A program made the position numbers and the translations under genes. From Variovorax sp. 770b2 (GTDB taxonomy: Bacteria > Pseudomonadota > Gammaproteobacteria > Burkholderiales > Burkholderiaceae_C), in contig NZ_FOXJ01000004.1 of NCBI RefSeq assembly GCF_900115685.1, positions 251,256 to 315,255 of the forward strand: a stretch of 64,000 bases of DNA. The letters are read 5' to 3'. Shown here one piece after another: positions 6,532 through 14,703 of this stretch. Position 1 is the stretch's first letter, and every line of letters starts with the position of its first letter. A model generated the notes under the pieces. The model was given only the letters and a program-made list of their open reading frames with translations, was not told where the DNA came from and ran no database searches.

Positions 6532-8934
6532 TTAGAAGGAGGTTCCGATCTGGAACTGGAAGCGCTGCGTGCGGTCCGCCGCGATGCCGTTGGCGGTGTC
6601 CGCCTTCTGGTAGGCGAGCGGCACCGCGTACGCCAGCCGCAACGGCCCCAGCGGCGAGATCCAGCTGATGCCCAGGCCCGCCGAGGCGCGGATGCGGTTC
6701 TGCGCCTTCCACTGCGCATCGGTCATGCTCGCGGTGCGGTCGGCGAACACGTTGCCCGCATCGAAAAAGGTGTAGAGCCTGAGCGACCGGTCGTTGCCCG
6801 CGCCGGGGAAGGGCGTGCTGAACTCCATGTTGAAGATCGCCTTGCGCGTGCCGCCCAGCGAGCCGCCCGTGATCGCATCGACCGGCCCGAGCGAGTTCTG
6901 CTCGAAGCCGCGGATCGAGCCGAGCCCGCCCGCATAGAAGTTCTTGAAGATCGGGAAGGTGCTGCCGCCCAATGCCTTCGCATAGCCGAGTTGGCCGTTG
7001 ATGGCCAGCGTGTACTGCTTGGAGAGCGCGAAGTACTGCTGGTACTGGTAGTCGGTCTTGAGATAACGCAGCGCGCTGCCCACGCCCACCTCCAGGTTCG
7101 CGCGCTGCAGGCGGCCGGTGGTCGGCACCAGCGCGCTGTCGCGGTCGTCGCGCGACCACCCCAGCGTCGCGGGAATGCCCACGACATTGCTGCCGGTGCA
7201 CACCACGCTGGGCGCGGTGCCGGTGCACTTGAAGTAGTCCAGGTAGGCCTGCGGCGTGCCGGTGTAGACGTAGGAACCGTCGACCAGCGTGTACGAACCG
7301 TTGGTGCCGGGCGTGAACGAATAGCGCTCCACGCCGATGCCCAGGAACACGGTGTCCAGCTCGCCCACCGGCAGCCCGAAGCGCACCGAGCCGCCGTCGC
7401 TCGCCAGCTTGTAGTTGCCGTCGGCCTCGTAGTAGGGCCGCGTGGTGGTGTGAAAGACGTTGATCGTGCGCGAGATGCCGTCCTTGGTGAAGTACGGATC
7501 GGTGGCGGTGAGCGAGATCGAGCGGTTGTACGAACTGGTGTTCACCTGCAGCCCGAGGTAGTTGCCCGAGCCGAACACGTTCTCCTGCGTGATGCCGAAA
7601 GTGAGCGAGATCTTGTCGGTCGACGAGTAGCCAGCGCCCAGCTGCAGCGAGCCGGTGGGCTTCTCGGCCACGTTGACCGTGAGGTCGATCTGGTCGTTGC
7701 TGCCGGGCACCTCGGCGGTCTCCACGTTCACTTCGGTGAAGTAGCCCAGCCGGTCGACGCGATCGCGCGAGAGCTTGATCTTGTTGCCGTCGTACCAGGC
7801 GCCTTCGAACTGGCGGAACTCGCGACGGATCACCTCGTCGCGCGTGCGCGCGTTGCCGCCGATGTTCAGGCGCCGCACGTACACGCGCCGCGCGGGCTCG
7901 GCCTTCAGCACCATCGTGACGCGGTTGTTGGTGCGATCGATGTCGGGCTCGGCCTTCACCCGCGCGAACGCGTAGCCGAAGGTGCCGAAGTAGTCGGTGA
8001 AGGCCTTGGTGGTGGCGGCCACGTCCTCGCCGTTGTAGGGCGCGCCGGGGCGCACCGTCACGAGGGTCTTGAACTCGTCTTCGCGGCCGAGGTAGTTGCC
8101 CTCCAGCCGCACGCCGGCGACGGCGAACTTCTCGCCCTCGGTGATGTTGAGCGTGAGGTCCAGCGACTGCCGGTCCGGCGAGATGGCGACCTGCGTGGAG
8201 TCGATCCGGAACTCCAGGTAGCCGCGCGTGAGGTAGTAGGAGCGCAGCGTTTCCTGGTCGGCGGCGAGCTTGCTGCGGGAGTACTGGTTCGACTTGGTGT
8301 ACCAGGCGAGCCAGCCGCCGCTGTCCTGGTCGAACAGGTCGAGCAGCGTGCTCTCGCTGAAGGCCTTGCTGCCGACGACGCGCACGCTCTTGATGCGCGC
8401 GGACTCGCCTTCGACGACGGTGAACGTGACGTTGACGCGGTTGCGTTCGAGCGGCGTGACGGTGGTCACGACCTCGGCGTTGTAGAGGCTGCGGCTCACG
8501 TACTGGCGCTTGAGCTCCTGCTCGGCGCGGTCGGCAAGCGCCTTGTCGAAGGGGCGGCCTTCGGCAACGCCGATTTCGCGCAAGGCCTTCTGGAGCGCCG
8601 CCTTGTCGAATTCCTTGGTGCCGGCGAAGTCGACATCGGCGACGGTGGGCCGTTCTTCCACGATGACGACGAGCACGTTGCCATCGACGTCGATGCGCAC
8701 GTCCTTGAACAAACCGAGTTCGAACAGCGCGCGGATGGCCACGCTGCCGCGTTCGTCGCTGTAGTTGTCGCCGGCCTTGAGGCCGAGGGTGGAGAAGACC
8801 GTGCCGGGCTCGACGCGTTGCAGGCCTTCGAGCCGGATGTCGCGCACGGTGAACGGGTCGGCGGCCCATGCGGGCGCAGCGGCCATCCAGATGAACAGTG
8901 CAGCGATGGCCGCGAGGGACTTGGGGAGATGCAT
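6532..8934 (-). CDS. bamA: BamA/Omp85-family outer-membrane assembly protein
   Basis: This is a full-length 800-residue BamA-like protein. It has a signal peptide (about 1-24), five POTRA domains (about 25-420), and a 16-strand C-terminal barrel with the conserved SIRGFEQNSLGP motif of strand/loop 6 and a terminal phenylalanine. BamA inserts barrel proteins into the outer membrane together with BamBCDE. The gene is not in the usual rseP-bamA-skp-lpxD neighbourhood; instead it precedes a BaeR-like regulator gene. It may therefore be a second, condition-specific copy, although the essential copy lies outside the window and cannot be checked. A BaeR-box-like site lies 16-31 bases before the start codon. 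Confidence 0.88.
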   Translation of the reverse strand: MHLPKSLAAIAALFIWMAAAPAWAADPFTVRDIRLEGLQRVEPGTVFSTLGLKAGDNYSDERGSVAIRALFELGLFKDVRIDVDGNVLVVIVEERPTVADVDFAGTKEFDKAALQKALREIGVAEGRPFDKALADRAEQELKRQYVSRSLYNAEVVTTVTPLERNRVNVTFTVVEGESARIKSVRVVGSKAFSESTLLDLFDQDSGGWLAWYTKSNQYSRSKLAADQETLRSYYLTRGYLEFRIDSTQVAISPDRQSLDLTLNITEGEKFAVAGVRLEGNYLGREDEFKTLVTVRPGAPYNGEDVAATTKAFTDYFGTFGYAFARVKAEPDIDRTNNRVTMVLKAEPARRVYVRRLNIGGNARTRDEVIRREFRQFEGAWYDGNKIKLSRDRVDRLGYFTEVNVETAEVPGSNDQIDLTVNVAEKPTGSLQLGAGYSSTDKISLTFGITQENVFGSGNYLGLQVNTSSYNRSISLTATDPYFTKDGISRTINVFHTTTRPYYEADGNYKLASDGGSVRFGLPVGELDTVFLGIGVERYSFTPGTNGSYTLVDGSYVYTGTPQAYLDYFKCTGTAPSVVCTGSNVVGIPATLGWSRDDRDSALVPTTGRLQRANLEVGVGSALRYLKTDYQYQQYFALSKQYTLAINGQLGYAKALGGSTFPIFKNFYAGGLGSIRGFEQNSLGPVDAITGGSLGGTRKAIFNMEFSTPFPGAGNDRSLRLYTFFDAGNVFADRTASMTDAQWKAQNRIRASAGLGISWISPLGPLRLAYAVPLAYQKADTANGIAADRTQRFQFQIGTSF

Positions 8935-8949
8935 CGCCGCATGGTCTTC

Positions 8950-8978
8950 GCCAATGTCGGAGAAATATGGGACGCTCC
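8950..8978 (-). promoter_or_regulatory. BaeR-box-like site before bamA
   Basis: Read on the minus strand, this stretch gives GCGTCCCATATTTCTCCG followed by ACATTGGC. The core TTTCTCC-N3-ATTGGC matches the E. coli BaeR box as I recall it. It lies only 15 bases upstream of the bamA start codon, which is close for an activator site, so repression or a different transcript start is possible. Confidence 0.5.
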
Positions 8979-9000
8979 CCAGGGCCTTCGGTAAAGAGCG

Positions 9001-9657
9001 TTACTGCAATCCCATGATGCTCATGGCGGGCCATCGCATGGAGATCGGATGCTCGCTTCTGTCGCGGCAGTTCTGCAGATGCGCCTCCATGGAGAGATCG
9101 CCCTGGATGTCGAGCAGGCGCTGCACGGTGCGTTCGACCGCATGGGCATCGAGCAGCGGATAGGTGCGCGCGGTGCGCCCGTTGTTGCGCACGAGCCGCG
9201 CGATGTAGGGCAGGTCTTGCTGCGTGATGACGGCGGCGGGCATGACGCCTTCGAGCTCGACGCCCTCGCACGGCAAGAGAACGAAGTACTGCAGGCGCAG
9301 GTCGTCGGGCAGCAGGCTGCGCAGCTGCGTCGTCTTGCGGCCGCCTTGCCATGCGGGGTCTTTCACTTCGCGTGCGCGCGTGCATCCGTGGAGCCGGAGA
9401 AACCAGCGCGGCGGGGCCTCGCCGGACTTCTTGCGGTAGACGAAGGCGTTGCGCCACGCCTTGATCTCGAACAGGTAGACACCGGTCTCGCACACGATGA
9501 CGGCATCGATGCGCGCCGTGGGAACCGCGCACCCCGAGGGCATTGGAATGATGAGGTTGCGAAGAATGCGCAGGTGGGAGAAGGCGGGTGTGAATGCATT
9601 CGCCAACTGCTGGATGCCCAGCGATGCGGCGACGGTGCTTTGCAAAACAATGGTCAT
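9001..9657 (-). CDS. NERD-domain (nuclease-related) protein
   Basis: This 218-residue protein carries a nuclease-related domain over roughly residues 35-165. It shows the pattern of a restriction-endonuclease-like fold: an acidic residue in TARIDAVIV, then the FEIKAW motif (an E-x-K pair) and a downstream QL pair. NERD proteins are widespread and of unclear role, and are often linked to DNA or signal processing. The ATG at 9657 is preceded by an excellent ribosome site (AAGGAG). The gene lies divergent from the porin gene and upstream of bamA on the same strand, with a BaeR-box-like site 41 bases before its start. Confidence 0.75.
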   Translation of the reverse strand: MTIVLQSTVAASLGIQQLANAFTPAFSHLRILRNLIIPMPSGCAVPTARIDAVIVCETGVYLFEIKAWRNAFVYRKKSGEAPPRWFLRLHGCTRAREVKDPAWQGGRKTTQLRSLLPDDLRLQYFVLLPCEGVELEGVMPAAVITQQDLPYIARLVRNNGRTARTYPLLDAHAVERTVQRLLDIQGDLSMEAHLQNCRDRSEHPISMRWPAMSIMGLQ

Positions 9658-9697
9658 GTGGACTCCTTCGGAAGGCCGAAGCATTGCTTGGCTTTTG

Positions 9698-9709
9698 GGA
9701 GACTTCTGG
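9698..9709 (-). promoter_or_regulatory. BaeR-box-like core before the NERD gene
   Basis: Read on the minus strand the site is CCAGAAGTCTCC, which agrees at 10 of 12 positions with CCAGATTTCTCC before baeS. It has the same orientation relative to its gene as the other copies. This is the weakest member of the set. Confidence 0.35.
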
Positions 9710-9827
9710 TACGTGCGCTTTGAAGGGGGTGCGCGGTCTGCACTGCGGCGCTGCGGGCCTCACTGTGCCGCTCGCGTCGCGGCGAGTGCGCTCAAAACAA
9801 CACCGTGTGCAAAGCACGCGGCGTCCA

Positions 9828-9846
9828 CCAGATTCCTCCAAATTTG
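9828..9846 (+). promoter_or_regulatory. BaeR-box-like site before the porin gene
   Basis: The sequence CCAGATTCCTCC followed by AAATTTG lies 60-78 bases before the porin start. It agrees with the baeS-proximal copy (CCAGATTTCTCC, then CCATTTG) and has the same orientation relative to the gene. The GCGTCC just before it is also shared with the bamA copy. Confidence 0.45.
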
Positions 9847-9905
9847 AACGAGACCATCCGTTCAGCCGCTCGATGAAGAGCAGCTGAAAACCCGGAGAAA
9901 CCTGA

Positions 9906-11063
9906 ATGAAGAAATCCCTCACGGCACTCGCCGCGCTGGCCGTCACCGGCCTGGCCTCTGCCCAATCGTCCGTTACCTTGTTCGGCGTCATCGATGCCGG
10001 CGTGACCTACCAGAGCGCCACGTCGCGCGACCCGGTCACCGGTGCGAGCAGCAAGCAGAGCCAATGGAGTCTTGCCAACTCCGGCTACAACTCCAGCCGC
10101 ATCGGCTTTCGCGGCACCGAAGACCTGGGCGGCGGCCTGGCCGCGAGCTTCTGGCTCGAAGCGCCGATCGGCAACGACGACGGCGCCACCGGCATCGCCA
10201 ACTTCAACCGCCGCTCCACCGTCAGCCTCTCCGGCGGCTTCGGTGAAGTGCGGCTGGGCCGCGACTACACGGCCACCTTCTGGAACGACACGGTGTTCGA
10301 TCCGTTCGGCACCAACGGCTCGGGCTCCAGCGCGATCTACTCGGTGAGCGGCGGCGCGGGCCTTGCCAACTCGAACTATGCGCGCGCGAGCAACATGGTC
10401 GGCTACTTCCTGCCGCCGAACCTCGGTGGCTTCTATGGCCAGGTGCAGTACAGCCTGAACGAGAACACCAAGACCAGCGCGACCGACACGACTGCCGAGA
10501 TCAGCAGCAGCGCGGGCCGCTATGTCGGCGGTCGTTTCGGCTACGCGAACGGGCCGCTCGACATTGCGCTGGCGGTGGGCCAGAGCGTTGCGGTCGACAC
10601 CACCACGCTCACGCGCAAGGTGCAGACCGTCAATCTCGGCGCGTCGTACGATTTCGGCCCGGTCAAGCTCTTCGGCGAACTCTCGAACGTGCAGAACAAG
10701 TTCGCGCTCGCGGTGGGCAACAGCCACGACAGCTACAACGGCTACCTGATCGGCGCGAGCATGCCGGTGGGCGCGGGCCTGATCCGCGCGTCGTACTCCA
10801 CGGTGCGCTACAACGAAGGCGCCATCGGCATCACGGGCGAAGACCCGCGCGTGAACAAGTTCGCGATCGGCTATGTGCACAACCTCTCCAAGCGCACCGC
10901 GCTGTATGCCACCGTCGCGCGCGTGAACAACCGCAACGACGCGGCCTACACCGGCAGCCTGGCGGCCGCGGCCACCACCGGCTACGGCAGCAGCGGCGTG
11001 GGCTTCACGGGTCTGCCGCGTTCGTCGACGGGCTACGACTTCGGCATCCGCCACGCGTTCTGA
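9906..11063 (+). CDS. Gram-negative general porin (Burkholderiales type)
   Basis: This 385-residue outer-membrane porin has a classic signal peptide (MKKSLTALAALAVTGLASA) followed directly by SSVTLFGVIDAGVTY, the hallmark first strand of betaproteobacterial trimeric porins. Later landmarks are SRIGFRGTEDLGGGL, GEVRLGRDYT and the C-terminal phenylalanine after FGIRHAF. It would form a 16-strand channel for small hydrophilic solutes. A GGAGA ribosome site precedes the ATG, and a strong hairpin terminator follows. A BaeR-box-like site lies upstream, and the NERD gene diverges from it. Confidence 0.93.
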   Translation: MKKSLTALAALAVTGLASAQSSVTLFGVIDAGVTYQSATSRDPVTGASSKQSQWSLANSGYNSSRIGFRGTEDLGGGLAASFWLEAPIGNDDGATGIANFNRRSTVSLSGGFGEVRLGRDYTATFWNDTVFDPFGTNGSGSSAIYSVSGGAGLANSNYARASNMVGYFLPPNLGGFYGQVQYSLNENTKTSATDTTAEISSSAGRYVGGRFGYANGPLDIALAVGQSVAVDTTTLTRKVQTVNLGASYDFGPVKLFGELSNVQNKFALAVGNSHDSYNGYLIGASMPVGAGLIRASYSTVRYNEGAIGITGEDPRVNKFAIGYVHNLSKRTALYATVARVNNRNDAAYTGSLAAAATTGYGSSGVGFTGLPRSSTGYDFGIRHAF

Positions 11064-11073
11064 CGACACGCCC

Positions 11074-11123
11074 GGCCGTTGCGGCAGGGCGCTTGCCCTG
11101 TCGCACGCGGGCGGCCTTTTTTT
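11074..11123 (+). terminator. Rho-independent terminator of the porin gene
   Basis: The arms GCGGCAGGGC and GCCCTGTCGC (one G-T pair) enclose a GCTT loop at 11081-11104. Outer GGCCG/CGGCC pairing is also possible, and the structure is followed by seven T residues at 11117-11123. Confidence 0.8.
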
Positions 11124-11147
11124 CAACGTCGTGAGTTGCTTTCAAAG

Positions 11148-11441
11148 ATGACGCGAAGAATCCATCACCTGGCGGGCGTGCTGGCGGCAGCCGGCCTGTC
11201 GGGTTGCATCATGCTGCCGCCACCCATGCCTGCGAGGCCGCCGCCGGCGTTCCGTGGCGGGCCGCCATTTCCGATGTCGTTCGAGCATCGCAGCCCGCCG
11301 ATGGCGCGGTGGGATGTGTGCGAGGGCCAACCCGAGGGCGCGCGGCCTGCGCTGCCGGGGCCGCGCGCGGATGCGCTGTCGGGCACCTGCGAGCGCGGTG
11401 CTTCGGGTGCACTGGAATACCGCGGGCCCGGGCCGCGCTGA
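11148..11441 (+). CDS. Small proline-rich lipoprotein, hypothetical
   Basis: This 97-residue protein starts with a basic residue pair and a hydrophobic segment ending in the lipobox LSGC (cysteine near residue 20), so it should be processed by signal peptidase II and lipidated. The mature part is proline- and glycine-rich, with two further cysteines that could form a disulfide. I recognise no family. The ATG at 11148 is chosen because it places the lipobox correctly. It is followed after 17 bases by the degenerate ATPase-domain gene. Confidence 0.6.
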   Translation: MTRRIHHLAGVLAAAGLSGCIMLPPPMPARPPPAFRGGPPFPMSFEHRSPPMARWDVCEGQPEGARPALPGPRADALSGTCERGASGALEYRGPGPR

Positions 11442-11458
11442 AGAGAAGGATTGCAGGC

Positions 11459-12052
11459 ATGTACTCCGGCAATCTCGGGCTTGTCATTGCGGCTGCCATC
11501 CTGCTCGGACTCGCTGGCGTGGTCGCGATGATGGGCGCCTTGCTGATCGCGAACATGCGGGCCGGCGCACAGGCGCGCGGCTTGGCGGAACAGGCACGCG
11601 ACGATGCGCGGCAGAAGATGCGCGCTAGCAGCGTGCAGGACCTGCGGCCGTTGCTCGGTGCGACGCCGGATGCATCGGGCATTCGCTTCGATGTCCGGCT
11701 TCCGCCTGATGCCGTGCCCGTCTTCGCCATCGAGGCGGAGCTGCGCGACCTGCTTTCCAAGGTCGCGGCGCATGCGGCGAGCGTGATGTTCGCTGGAGCG
11801 ACGCTGCAGGTCTCAGCGCGCGTGGAACGCGGGCATGCGGTCGTTCACTGGCGCGATCTCGATGCGGAAGAGGTGCGGCCGCCGCTCGCGCGGTTCTTTG
11901 ATGCGCTCGACGCGGCCTCGCAAGCCAGTGCGCGGGTCTGCGAGCGCATTGCCAGCCGCCATGGCGGACGCATCTATTCGGCACCGCATGCCGACGGCGC
12001 GCTGGGGCTGACGCTGCGGCTGCCATTGCACGAGTCCAACGCCGGGTCTTGA
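11459..12052 (+). CDS. Membrane-anchored, degenerate histidine-kinase-type ATPase domain protein
   Basis: This 197-residue protein has one N-terminal transmembrane helix (about 5-33), a short basic stalk, and a C-terminal region resembling the HATPase_c part of sensor kinases. ELRDLLSKVAAHAASV aligns with an N-box, and ARVCERIASRHGGRIYS with the helix and strand after the G2 box, ending in TLRLPL. The N-box asparagine is absent, no GxGxG lid is visible, and no HisKA domain or phospho-acceptor histidine is present. It is unlikely to be an active kinase. A role as a pseudo-kinase or adaptor is inference. Confidence 0.55.
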   Translation: MYSGNLGLVIAAAILLGLAGVVAMMGALLIANMRAGAQARGLAEQARDDARQKMRASSVQDLRPLLGATPDASGIRFDVRLPPDAVPVFAIEAELRDLLSKVAAHAASVMFAGATLQVSARVERGHAVVHWRDLDAEEVRPPLARFFDALDAASQASARVCERIASRHGGRIYSAPHADGALGLTLRLPLHESNAGS

Positions 12053-12125
12053 GAGGCACGGGCCGCTGCGCCGTGGAACTCCGCGGCATACTCGCGGTCC
12101 CACGGTGCCGCCGCTTTTCCTTTCG

Positions 12126-12653
12126 ATGCCGAACGTGCGATTCACAGCCTCCCCGATCCTTGTCCGTGCGCTCGCTGCGTGCGCGATCTTCTTTGCCGCC
12201 GGCGCACTGCATGCGCAAGCCTTGCCGCCGGGCGTGCGGCTCGGCATGACGGCCGATGAACTGCAGTCTGCATTGCCCGCCGCAGAGCGCGTGCAGCGCC
12301 CGCAACGGCTGACCGGCGGCCTGCTCGGAAGCTGGCGCGCCGCGCCTGTCGAGATGGCGGGGTTGATGTTCGAGCCGACCTTCTTCTTCGCGGCTTCGGA
12401 GCTGCGGCGCGTCGAATACGTGGCCACTGCGCAGGCCGCGCCCGACAGCGGCGCATCGGCGTTCGGCCAACTCGTGCAATGGGGGCGTGGTGTGTTCGGC
12501 AACGAACTCGCGTCGCGCGATCCGGGCAGCGCCTATGCCGCGTGGACGAGCGGCGACACCGATGTCTATGTGCAGCAGGTCAGCGACCCGCGCCGCGCGA
12601 GCGTGCGCCTGGTCTACAAGGCGCGGCAGCTGCGGGACGGCAGCGAGCTCTGA
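12126..12653 (+). CDS. Hypothetical exported protein (175 aa)
   Basis: This 175-residue protein has a signal peptide (about 1-31, ending ALHAQA) and a mature part beginning with PPGVRLGMTADELQSALP. That resembles the short repeat-like opening of small periplasmic or outer-membrane assembly-type proteins, but I cannot assign a family. The ATG at 12126 fits the signal peptide. The gene is convergent with ureG, only 15 bases from its stop, and there is no sequence link to urease. Confidence 0.55.
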   Translation: MPNVRFTASPILVRALAACAIFFAAGALHAQALPPGVRLGMTADELQSALPAAERVQRPQRLTGGLLGSWRAAPVEMAGLMFEPTFFFAASELRRVEYVATAQAAPDSGASAFGQLVQWGRGVFGNELASRDPGSAYAAWTSGDTDVYVQQVSDPRRASVRLVYKARQLRDGSEL

Positions 12654-12668
12654 GCGCCAGAAGGCCTG

Positions 12669-13319
12669 TCAGCCTTCGGTGAGCATGCCGCGCTGCTCGA
12701 TGAAGGCCACCACCTCGGCCACGCCGGTGTGGGTCTTCAGGTTCGTCATCACGTAGGGCCGCTGGCGGCGCATGCGCTGCGTGTCCTGCTCCATCACTTC
12801 CAGGCTCGCGCCCACGTAGGGCGCCAGGTCGATCTTGTTGATCACGAACAGGTCGCTCTTGGTGATGCCGGGGCCGCCCTTGCGCGGGATCTTTTCGCCG
12901 GCCGCCACGTCGATCACGTAGATCGTGAGGTCCGAGAGCTCCGGGCTGAAGGTGGCCGCGAGGTTGTCGCCGCCCGACTCGACGAACACCACGTCGGCGT
13001 CCGGAAAGTCCTCGAGCATGCGGTCGATGGCCTCGAGGTTGATCGAGGCGTCTTCGCGGATCGCGGTGTGCGGGCAGCCGCCGGTCTCCACGCCCATGAT
13101 GCGTTCGGCGGGCAGCGCGCCGGCCACGGTCAGGAGGCGCTGGTCTTCCTTGGTGTAGATGTCGTTGGTGATGGCGATGAGGTCGTACTTGTCGCGCATC
13201 GCCTTGCAGAGCATCTCCAGCAGCGTGGTCTTGCCCGAGCCGACCGGACCGCCGATGCCCACGCGCAGCGGCGGCAGTCTCTTGGTGCGATGGGGGATGT
13301 GGTGCAGGGCGGAAGTCAT
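12669..13319 (-). CDS. ureG: Urease accessory GTPase UreG
   Basis: This 216-residue protein has the P-loop GPVGSGKT at residues 24-31, the nickel-binding CPHTAIRED motif, and the guanine-specificity INKIDL. UreG hydrolyses GTP to drive nickel delivery into apo-urease with UreD, UreF and UreE. Length and motifs are normal for the family. It is the last gene of the ureE-ureF-ureG set, and the gap to ureF is 18 bases, consistent with co-transcription. Confidence 0.97.
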   Translation of the reverse strand: MTSALHHIPHRTKRLPPLRVGIGGPVGSGKTTLLEMLCKAMRDKYDLIAITNDIYTKEDQRLLTVAGALPAERIMGVETGGCPHTAIREDASINLEAIDRMLEDFPDADVVFVESGGDNLAATFSPELSDLTIYVIDVAAGEKIPRKGGPGITKSDLFVINKIDLAPYVGASLEVMEQDTQRMRRQRPYVMTNLKTHTGVAEVVAFIEQRGMLTEG

Positions 13320-13337
13320 GGGCGTTGTCCGGTTCGG

Positions 13338-14018
13338 TCAGCTTCGAAAGAGGCGGGAATATTGTGTTTCATGGCGGGCCGACAGCACGGCCAGGAGGGG
13401 CGCGAAGGCTTGGCGCTCGTCGTCGCCCAGCTTCATCGCACGGTCGACGGCCGGGGGGATTTCGTTGGCGAGCCGTGCAAGGATGCGCTGGCCTGCGCTC
13501 TGCCCGAGCGGCACGGCCTTCACGGCCGCCGCCACCATGTTCTCGGCCCAGCCGAAGGCGAAGGCGAGGCACCCGTCGTGCGCCGTGGCGCCGGTGCGGC
13601 TGAGCGCGAAGGCAAAGGCCACGGGATAAGTCGCGGGAAGGTCCTTGAAGACCTCGGCCGTGTCCGCGTGGTGCAGCTTGAGCCACTCGACGAAGGATCG
13701 GCCCATCTGCTCCGTTTGCAGGAAGAACTCGGCCGATTCGCGGGTGGTCATGACCCACTCGTTGAGCTGGCGGATGCGCGCCGTGTCGTTCGCACGCCAG
13801 GCGGGGATGGCCTGCGCAATCAGCGCGAGGTCGCCGCGCGCGAAGCTCAGGTGCAGCTGGTCGGCGAGCCACTCGGCGGCCTTGGCCTCCGAGTCGATGC
13901 CGGCCCATTCGACTGCCGCCTCGACGCCTTCGGAGTACGAGAAGCCGCCCACGGGCAAGGCCGGGGAGGCGAGCCAGATGAGCTGCAGCAGGCTGTGGGC
14001 GCTGGCCGGGTCGGGCAT
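13338..14018 (-). CDS. ureF: Urease accessory protein UreF
   Basis: This 226-residue, mostly helical protein shows the UreF opening LLQLIWLASPALPVGGFSYSEGVE, which is strongly diagnostic. UreF bridges UreD and UreG in the urease activation complex and acts as a GTPase regulator. It lies between ureE (26 bases upstream) and ureG. No unusual features are visible. Confidence 0.95.
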   Translation of the reverse strand: MPDPASAHSLLQLIWLASPALPVGGFSYSEGVEAAVEWAGIDSEAKAAEWLADQLHLSFARGDLALIAQAIPAWRANDTARIRQLNEWVMTTRESAEFFLQTEQMGRSFVEWLKLHHADTAEVFKDLPATYPVAFAFALSRTGATAHDGCLAFAFGWAENMVAAAVKAVPLGQSAGQRILARLANEIPPAVDRAMKLGDDERQAFAPLLAVLSARHETQYSRLFRS

Positions 14019-14044
14019 GTCAGCTTTCGGCCGCGCGCGCCGGA

Positions 14045-14638
14045 TCAGGCATGGTCATGGTCGTCGAGCAGTTCGGGTGCGAGCACGAGGGGCTTGGGGC
14101 CCTTCGCGTGCGAATGACCGGAATGGCCGTGGTCGTGGCTGTGGTCATGGCCGTGATGGTCATGACTGCCGTGGCCGTGTTCGTGCGAGCCATAGGCGCC
14201 GCCCTCGGGCTCGAAGGCTTCTTCCGCCGCGACGACGATCAGGTGCATCGCGCGCAGCATGTCGGCCAGCACGTGGTCGGGTTCGATCTTCAGGTGATCG
14301 GGCTTCAACTCGATCGGCACGTGCCGGTTGCCCAGGTGATAGGCCGCGCGCGTCAGGTCGAACGGCGTGCCGTGGGCCGTGCAGTGCGTGATGCGAAGCA
14401 CGGGCTGCGGCGCCGCGATGACGCGGATGAGCGAGCCGTCTTCGGCCACCAGCACGTCGCCGCCTCGCACCGCGGTGCCGCGCGGCAGGAAGATGCCGAT
14501 CTGGCGGCCCTGCGAGTCGGTGGCGTCGAAGCGGCTTTTCTGGCGCACGTCCCAGTCGAGTTCGATGGTGGCGGCGCGCTTGAGCAGCACGGGCGCGAGG
14601 CCGCGGCCCTGCGGCATGAGTTTGTTGGCGGTGAGCAT
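14045..14638 (-). CDS. ureE: Urease accessory nickel chaperone UreE with His-rich tail
   Basis: This 197-residue protein has the UreE N-terminal domain with LDWDVRQKSRFDATDSQGRQIGIFLPRG and the C-terminal metal-binding domain with GNRHVPIEL. It ends in a very histidine-rich tail (about residues 155-185, roughly one residue in two being His) that would bind several nickel ions. UreE delivers nickel to UreG. I chose the ATG at 14638; an upstream in-frame ATG would add 14 residues and overlap the toxin-antitoxin promoter region. It is the first gene downstream of the inserted toxin-antitoxin pair. Confidence 0.95.
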   Translation of the reverse strand: MLTANKLMPQGRGLAPVLLKRAATIELDWDVRQKSRFDATDSQGRQIGIFLPRGTAVRGGDVLVAEDGSLIRVIAAPQPVLRITHCTAHGTPFDLTRAAYHLGNRHVPIELKPDHLKIEPDHVLADMLRAMHLIVVAAEEAFEPEGGAYGSHEHGHGSHDHHGHDHSHDHGHSGHSHAKGPKPLVLAPELLDDHDHA

Positions 14639-14672
14639 GGTGTGCTTGATTTCAGCGGCAAGTTGCCGATAA

Positions 14673-14703
14673 TATAACAATCGTTATAACTTGGGAGTCC
14701 CAA
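14673..14703. promoter_or_regulatory. Two palindromes at the toxin-antitoxin promoter and start
   Basis: The first dyad, TATAAC-AATC-GTTATA (14673-14688), is AT-rich and set in GC-rich DNA. The second, TTGGGA-G-TCCCAA (14691-14703), holds the antitoxin ribosome site in its left arm and the A of its ATG in the right arm. AbrB-type antitoxins normally autoregulate their operon, so the first dyad is a likely operator. The second could also form a small RNA hairpin over the ribosome site. Confidence 0.55.
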
